In this document: positions 56,640 through 64,000 of the stretch, piece after piece
How positions within the stretch are numbered: the first letter of the stretch is position 1
Layout: every line of letters begins with the position of its first letter
Origin: Eumeta japonica
Lineage: Eukaryota > Arthropoda > Insecta > Lepidoptera > Psychidae
Assembly (NCBI GenBank): GCA_005406025.1
Contig: BGZK01001397.1
Location: 1 to 64,000, forward strand
Length of the DNA stretch: 64,000 nucleotides
Direction: 5' to 3'
Position numbers and translations under genes: made by a program
Notes under the pieces: generated by a model
Database searches by the model: none
Seen by the model: only the letters and a program-made list of their open reading frames with translations
What the model was told of the DNA's origin: nothing

Positions 56640-59300
56640 ATATTTATTAACTTCCCACTATGAAAGTTGAAAGATTTTCAAAGATTAGGATGTTATGTTT
56701 TCAGTCCGATTTTCGAATGCGTGTGTACGTGCGTCGTGAAAAAAATATGAAAAGTGTATATTTGTAAAAGTTTCAAACTATAGAGAAATTTCAAAATTTA
56801 ATTACAGCTCTTCTGCTTGAAAGTCGATTGATTCAAACTGCATCAAACTCGATGGGTTCGTTTGAGAGGTATCGTAACGAAAAATTCTAAAACGTTTTTT
56901 AATAATGTGAAGTTCTTGATGGATTAATGTTTAGTCATCTTTCTGTTTAAAAAACTGCGTCGGATGCCGTAAAGTACATTACAATCGAGTAACGTGTTCG
57001 AACGATTTTGTAATTGGAAAATTTTTAAAAATCCTTTTTTTTCTTTTCACTACAATAATTGAAAAAGTTTAATTAAATTGGTAAGTTACTATTTTCACTC
57101 CGATTTTGGAAAATCAAATTTTCACCAGATCTTGAAGTATTAGGGTCTAAGGAATTTAGACCATTTTCGAATAATGTATGTATGTGTAAACCTCTCATAA
57201 CTTTCGAAGGGATTAACTGATTGAAACGCAGTTTTGATTTATTCAAAAGATATCGATGGATATTTTTTTAGTGTTTTTTTACAATATTTTATAAATTGAT
57301 TCCAGTAATAATAATATAGATTCCAAAATCGATCCAGTTGTTATTCATAAAAAACGACATCGATAGTTGCTAAATTATCAAAATCGGTTCATTTATTCAA
57401 GAGATATTTTTGGAAACAAATTTTTCATGGTTTTTTTTTTATATTTTTTAAAATAGCCTACGGGATAAATACTAAAATCTAATCGATTGTTTTTTAAAAT
57501 ACAACGATCGTCGCAAATTGCATCAAAATAGCTTGGTTCGTTCTAGACATACGGTTAATGAAACATTCTAAAAAAAGGTTTTAATCAAATGTTTGTTTTT
57601 CAAATATGTTTGGTACTCTGTCATCTTTTTATTTAAAAACGGCGTCGAATGCCATAAAGTAGCTCACAATCAAACGTGTTCCAAAGACAAAAAGTGTTTT
57701 TTAATTTCCCGTTAAGAAAATTAAAAACATTCGAAAATCGTGAAGTAATTGGTTTTACCCCGTTTTTCAAAAATCGAGTTTTCATCAGATCTCAACGTTT
57801 TGAAGCCCTAGGAAGCTTCCCTGACAATTTTTACGATGATGTCCGTATGTCTGTATGGATGCGTGTGTGTGTGTGTGTGTTTATATAAACTTCTCATAAC
57901 TTTTGAGCGGCTTTTTGCCGATTGAAACGAGACTTGTGGCATTCGAAAGGGTTTCACTGAACTTAGACTTCCTGTAAGTTAAAGCTGATTCGAACCTTAG
58001 ATTCCGAGAAATTTCAAAAACGGAAAAAAATCTAAAACGATGTTTTGAGAATAATTTTTTGGCTATTGCACCGATCAATTCCATAACCTAACCAGCTCTT
58101 AACCTTAAAAATGACGGTGAATGCCGTTTTGAAATCAAAATCAGTTGATTCGTTCGTGAGATCCGTGAACGAAAAAAATTGAAAAAATTAAAGAACGAGT
58201 TTTTTTTAGAATAACTTAGAAACTTTAAGACTAATCGATTTTGCTCTTAGTATAACACTAGACTAACCTGTGCGAAGAATTCGCACAAATTAAATATAAT
58301 ATTCATCAATTTACAAAATGAATGTTAACATTAATCTTATTTCCTTTCCATTAAAAAACTTCTTCATAAACAATATTTTAAGTAGATATATATGTCTATA
58401 TATATATATATAGTCGTCTGATACAATTTGATTTACTTCGACATCTTTCTGCTTGATTTTCCAGTATTCGTCGCCTAGGCATATTATTTTATCGTTTTTG
58501 TAATTACTTTGTAAATAAATCATTCAATTAAATTTAATGTGTCTAAAATTATTGCAGGTATTCAATTCGTTTCTAATTTGGCACACTGTGTACAACATTC
58601 TTTTTTTTTGTTGTATTACATTATGAAGCTCAGATGACAAGATCGAAGAAATATATGAACAAAAACAGCGAACGTTATTCATGTTGACGTTGTTTCAAAG
58701 TTAAGTCGTCAGATGGCAGCATACATTTATATATATAGAATTTATTAACTATTTAATTTACAAAACAAAAGCAATAATAATTTTTTAGTTGTTGATGTCG
58801 GTAGAGCAAGCAATTATCTATGAAGTGATTTAAAATTTATGTGAAGTAATTGTAAGGTTTTTTTCTAAAAAGGGAGGAAAACATCTTAATCTAAGCTTAT
58901 TAATATATACAATTTTAGGCCTTAAAAACTGCGCCATTTGTCGTCTTGAACATAGAAATCAAACAAAGCGTTCCAAAGTTATGGCATTTTAAAAATTTGA
59001 AGAAAAAATAAAGTTTTTTTCAACATAACTTTGAAATTTTGAGACATCGATTTTTTATCGAGAACTTTCAAATGATCATACGGATCGATTTCAATAATTC
59101 ATATATTTAAAACCTCAAACGATTGAATCAATCACTAATAAAGAAATCAGACACGGTTAATTTGTTTGAGAAAAATTATTGACAAATCTTTTTCAAATGT
59201 TGTTAGTAAAATAAGTTTTTTAAAATAACTTTCGTCTAAGAGAGCTAATACACGACGTTAAATGCCATAAAACGAAATAAAATCGAAGAATTTGTTTAAT
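56640..59300. repeat. degenerate periodic repeat block
   Basis: About 2.7 kb in which several phrases recur in diverged form: GCGTCGGATGCCGTAAAGTA (56959), GCGTCGAATGCCATAAAGTA (57643), GGTGAATGCCGTTTTGAAA (58113) and CGTTAAATGCCATAAAACG (59255). Also CTCATAACTTTCGAAGGG (57196) and CTCATAACTTTTGAGCGG (57893), and ATTTTCACCAGATCTTGAAG (57118) and GTTTTCATCAGATCTCAACG (57779). Non-coding. Confidence 0.65.
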
Positions 59301-59855
59301 GTATACCAGGCTTTTGAGCTCGAAAAGCTCAGAATAACATATAAATCGTATATATTGAGTTTGAATAGTTCAAAGACGTCACAACAAACTACGTTACTAT
59401 AGCTTTGCGGTTAAAATTTGCGGGAAGTTGCAGGGATGAAATTGATGAGGCATTTTGTGTGACGTTATTTTATTCTTTTATTGGCTACAAGGTGATGCGA
59501 TGTGAATGTGAGCGCTTTGGTACGCTTTCACCGCAAAACTACTCATGATTATCATAAAACTTGTACACGTACGCGGATTAAAAGAATAGGACGGGTTATT
59601 TCCATTAACAAAATATTCGGTAAAATATTAAGAAGGACACAGGATACTTTTATTAAAAAAATTAACAATAAGAAAGAAAAGAAATGATTGAAGAACAGAT
59701 TGTGGAGTTAAATGTCAAATTCCACTACAACGATCACCAATCGATTTAAGTAGCATATTTAACTAGCTTTTATTCCTGTCATAATTATTTCAAAAAGCAT
59801 CTTTTGATTTTTGAAATTGTGTCGAGTAATTTTAAAAAGTTTGAAAATCCAAAAG

Positions 59856-60417
59856 TGCACGACTCATAATGCTCATTCGTTCGAAAATGAACCTGAATTG
59901 ATTTAAAATATCGCGCAGTGTTTTGATTGATCGTGCAACGCGCACATCAGCTGTTCTGGGTTTGGGTGAAATATTTACTCGATAGATATAGATATACAAA
60001 CACCCATGTGTTTTGTTTATTCATTTCGTTTTTGTTAATAACTATTAAACGACACAAATCAAGTTAACCATTTTCAATACCAATCTCCGGACAGTGGATC
60101 GCAAAAATAAATGGATCATCATGAAATTTTACGCTCGCTATCGTGTCCGGAACGAAAAAGTGTTGATTGACAGGAAATTTCTTTTGACTATTTTGATAGT
60201 TTTTCTAATTGTATTATGTTAAATCGATTTGAACCAGTGATAGAATTAATCTTCATTAAATTATCTATCAAATAGTGCACAGGTTAATAAAATTACATGA
60301 ATTATTAATCGTGTTATTGATGAAAAAGTTACGAAATTGAGGAAAAAAATTTTCGTTCGTTTAATGCTTCGCAATATGCATCGTGATTTTTAAACTTCAT
60401 GCATTATGAGTCGTGCA
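59856..60417. repeat. inverted pair of 17-bp repeats, possible element ends
   Basis: TGCACGACTCATAATGC occurs at 59856-59872 and inverted at 60401-60417. The spacing of 562 bp overall fits a small non-autonomous element, but target duplication and extended similarity are lacking. Confidence 0.4.
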
Positions 60418-60439
60418 ATAGTGATGATCCCAGCCAAGC

Positions 60440-61390
60440 AATAAAATATAGTTATCACATTGATTCATTTCTATTTGAATGTAGTGATCTTTGATATTTA
60501 TTTAGGGGCTTCCAATGCAACCGAAGCCGCGAGTAAAAGATAGTTAATGAATAAAAACAGCGATATAAATTAGGATTGGGTGTAAAATAATACTGGGTGA
60601 GATAAAAATATTTTATTTGTTTTTTTTCCCTTATGACAAGCAAGAGGTAAAAATGCATAACGCACGCCCATACGCTCATTGCGTATAGGGAGGGAGTGTA
60701 GCACTGAATTTCACGAAATATTCCCCTGAAGAAATCTCTGTATCGGCTATTATCATACTTTAAGCCCGAAGGCTGTGATAGTTTGATAGCTTCACCGAAC
60801 GCGGCCGGACAGCACACGAGGAGGTACCGACGGCGCGGGACTTGCCCTAAAGGCAATTTCTTAAAGGATTGCCTAAGCATAGGAAGTCACCGAGACACTT
60901 ACTAAGGTTGGACCCATTTGTATATCCAGGCGCGGTAGCATCCCGGTGAGTAATAAGAGTGACCTGTTTAGACCTTTAATGATTATGGGGGTCCTATTCC
61001 ATCAGTTCAAGCATTGGTTTCCTTTATTTTAATAAGACGGGGCGGCGCCGCGTAAGTGACAGCTGAAGAAAGAAGTCTGTTAGGGTGTGATTTGTTCGGT
61101 AGAATTTAGTTAGACTACTTGAAGGTTGTATAGTGCAGTCGGGGCTGCATGAGCAGACAGCTAATGTTATCTCCGACCTTACGCACATTTTGCACATGAT
61201 CCGCTTATTGCGTAATGAAAGTTTACTTTTCCTACCCAATATATAGGTGAGACGTGCTCGATAGAAAGGTGATGTTTTTCTAAAAAGCTCCATATGTTTC
61301 CGGAAATAAAGATTTCTATCGAACGTAGTGATAACACTTAGGCACGTGCCTAGGTATTTGTAGTTTAATTGCAAACGAAACGACGAGGGA
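60440..61390 (-). mobile_element. Jockey-type LINE, 5'-truncated 3' end
   Basis: Minus-strand 116-aa frame (61374-61024) has NYKYLGTCLSV, FRKHMELFRKTSPFYRARLT, LGRKSKLSLRNKRIMCKMCV, the RT C-terminal region of Jockey-type LINEs (KYLG, FRxHI, Y-R-A-R-L, SKLSLRNK). Downstream to about 60440 is its GC-richer 3' UTR, which fills the 141-aa frame at 60880-60455. Substitutions in conserved positions show it is dead. Confidence 0.8.
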
Positions 61391-64000
61391 GAGCTTTATT
61401 TTAAAAATTATATTTTTGAAGTTACACTTTTTTGGAGAGTTATGAAAAAATGATGAGAGTAAATTTTTATCGGGGTGTTGAAAATACAGGACAAAAACTA
61501 CAATATGAAGTTGTTCGCAAACGGTTTAGCGAGCAATTTCATGTCAATAATAACTGATATGCCAATAAGGTTTGCCACTAGGTGGCGCGTATAATTATTA
61601 GAAATTAATATAATTCATTTAAAAATTGTTGTTTTTAAATTTACCTCTTTAATTATACTGTAACAAATAAGTTCTAAGACCATGATGAGTAATGTAATAC
61701 GCCCTATAGATTGCAAAACGTTTAGACCGACATGTAGTGGTGAAAAGTAAAACTTCAAGTTTGATAATGTTTGTTTAATTTAAGACAAAAGAAACTGTTC
61801 AGAGACATAATTATCTTCAGTATATTTAGAATTATAATATTTCTTTTTAGTTTAGATTACTACTATTACTTAAATACTACAATTTTTGCAATGTTCAATA
61901 GATCATTCTTTTCATCTTCCATAATTTAAAATGGCAATATGAAGCAAACAATATGAGAAAGCGTTTACGTTTTTAATAAAATCAATAAAATTTTCTTTTT
62001 ACATTCATATCTTTTATAATTTCAAATAAAAAAAAAATATATTACATTTTGTATAAGAAAAATAACTTAGTTAATTTTTAATATTTTAACTAAACTTTAT
62101 TAACCGTAACCCTAATGTCTATTCTAATCCAGTCCTTTTAATATATTATTGTAGTTAATTATTTGCATGCAATTATAATTCGTATAATAAGTATAATTCG
62201 TGACGCGCGTTCATAAATACACATAATGTATTTATTAATTAAATGAGTATTAAAAACTCAACTTCCTTACATTCTCTAGATTTTCAATCGAACACCAGTG
62301 ACGAGTGGTACAAGTACTTTGTTGTTTAAATTTAATGTGTCTCGATTAACCATACAAGTCAATGATATGATAGACCCAACAAACCGGCCAACAACGTGGT
62401 GCGTGGGCTCTCGCCCACGCGGCACATACATAACCTAAGATGGTATTACCGAGGAAGTGATCGAGACTACGTCATTGCCAGGCCTACCCACGTATACGTT
62501 ACGTAGGCATAGACAGAGCACCGTATAAGGTGATTAGAACCGGAGTATCACCTGAATCACCGTCTCTTATTTTCTGACGATTTGGGTTACCTTTGCAACG
62601 TCATGAATGAATGAATTTAAGAACTACTTAGATATATCTGTTCAGAGTACAGTTTAGTCATAATTTTAAACTTCGAATAATGTGCAGCAATAAATAATGA
62701 CAATCACTTAAATAACTTGTTTTTATAATCAACGCCCAAACGTAGAACTTATATACAAGGACACTAGCCCATCGGATATGCCAACATGGGATCCGTTTCT
62801 GTTTAGAGTTTTGTCACCCTATTGCAGGAGCATACTTTATCAAAATTGCTTACTTAGGACTTTAGACCTTCCACCGTGAAAGGCATTGGGTCCAAAGTAA
62901 GCAACCCGCCCTGAGCCAAGATGGAATTTCTACCCTGGATCAGCGGGGGTTGGGTCATTTAATGAACTGTTCTCGTCAATACGTACGTTATCAACTACAG
63001 GTTGTTAACATTTTACGTGCGACACTGAAGCTAATTGTTATAATTATTTCCTTTTATAATTCTATTTACGGCAAACACCATTAAAAAGCCTATTGAGGAA
63101 ATTACTAAAATCATCGATATTGAAAAGTCAAAACATTTGAATGATTGTTGTGACAACATTAATACAAAACGTAAAAATAAAAATGTAGAAACTACAATTA
63201 GTTCAATATTGCTTCTATCAAATCTTATGCCATAACTTACCGTTTATTTATACATTATGCTTTATTTCTGCATTTTTATTTAAACTTCTAATTTTCGACG
63301 ATACGATCATATCGAGATCATATGAAATGATAGCAGTCACAATTTGTAATGAGACATGAATTTCACACAAAAAATAATTAATGAGACAAAAATAACATAT
63401 CAGTGAGTCATTTCAATGTGTCATATTCGTCATTACCACCAGACATTTTACAACATTCGTTTTCTTTATCACACTATCAAGATTTAGCATGTACAATTAT
63501 CTTGATTGTGTTGTTTGATAAACAAAATCATAATATCGAAGCTTGTTTATACATACAATTGTAAAATTATAAATTTTCAAGTTCAGTGTATAGACATAAC
63601 TCAATATTATATTTAAAATAAACGATAACATGCAAAAATCATATGTCGTTAGCAGATGGCCGGGCGAAAGATATGTTCGATTCTTTGATCCGGTCACATA
63701 AGGTTTTCAAAAGAAGAGTACAGCGATGTTTCAAATGACGTAATTTTCTCTAGGAAATGAATAGGTAATGTGAAGATTAATCATACAAAACCTTAAGATG
63801 AAACTATGTTTTATTTAGAAGATGTGTATTTGTTGTACAAAAAACGAACGACCTTGGAAACACAGCAAGTACGACACACGAAAAACAACACGTCAGCGCG
63901 CCTTTCATATTAAAATCCTCCGGTAATTGATGAATTGCAAGTCGCAATCGTACCTGTCCTATATTTTGGGTTCAAAATCTTTGCTTACTCAATCTTAAAA
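61391..64000. other. intergenic, no gene recognised
   Basis: AT-rich with two GC-richer, repeat-like segments. At 62380-62600, GTGCGTGGGCTCTCGCCCACG forms a small hairpin. The other is 62760-62960. The last 160 bp contains the AAGTCGCAATCGTAC repeat. Families not identified. Confidence 0.35.

Noticed and set aside
60455..60880. 141-aa minus-strand open frame
   Set aside because: Longest frame in the window, but it lies directly downstream of the LINE reverse-transcriptase fragment on the same strand and reads as its 3' UTR; no domain is visible.

Overview
The window is AT-rich insect nuclear DNA, most likely lepidopteran. The grounds are two recognisable host genes (one with short, GT-AG-spliced exons), a dense load of decayed mariner transposons, LINE 3' ends of a kind I know from moth and butterfly genomes, and a repeat with 'ACCGACTT' and 'GATGATGGAGC' motifs that is common in Lepidoptera. 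No species can be named from sequence alone. No bacterial-type operon, CRISPR array, rRNA or convincing tRNA gene was seen.

Region 1 (1-39.3 kb) is a gene desert. It holds only transposon remnants: at least seven mariner-family fragments on both strands, a hAT-type MITE with a perfect 8-bp target duplication, other inverted-repeat elements, LINE pieces and a Helitron-like lepidopteran repeat with another element nested in it. Between these lie about ten GC-rich islands that contrast sharply with the AT-rich background and may be conserved regulatory DNA. A 143-bp near-perfect palindrome with a 24-nt loop lies at 5.75-6.06 kb.

Region 2 (39.3-50.7 kb, minus strand) is a complete gene for the beta subunit of the cytosolic chaperonin TRiC/CCT (CCT2). 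I rebuilt ten exons by splice signals and reading phase. They add up to 1,611 bp and 536 residues, the usual length for CCT-beta, and carry all the nucleotide-binding motifs. Its larger introns hold a mariner remnant with both terminal repeats, an RTE-like LINE fragment, a 43-bp AT microsatellite and a perfect 38-bp hairpin.

Region 3 (50.7-56 kb) starts with a 3.1-kb spacer containing a second copy of a MITE also found at 19.86 kb. It is followed by a plus-strand, apparently intronless synaptobrevin/VAMP (R-SNARE) reading frame of 137 aa at 53.8 kb, with a CRE and CCAAT-box promoter and candidate poly(A) signals. CCT2 and VAMP are divergent. Both are housekeeping genes (protein folding, vesicle fusion) with no evident functional link.

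Region 4 (56-64 kb) has no host gene that I can support. It contains a degenerate periodic repeat block (56.6-59.3 kb), a pair of inverted repeats at 59.9 and 60.4 kb, a Jockey-type LINE 3' fragment on the minus strand (60.4-61.4 kb) and some unassigned GC-richer repeat-like patches. I found no clear new biological system. The most unusual structures are the long palindrome, the two-copy TA-flanked MITE family, the periodic block at 57-59 kb and the intronless SNARE with a long glycosylatable tail.
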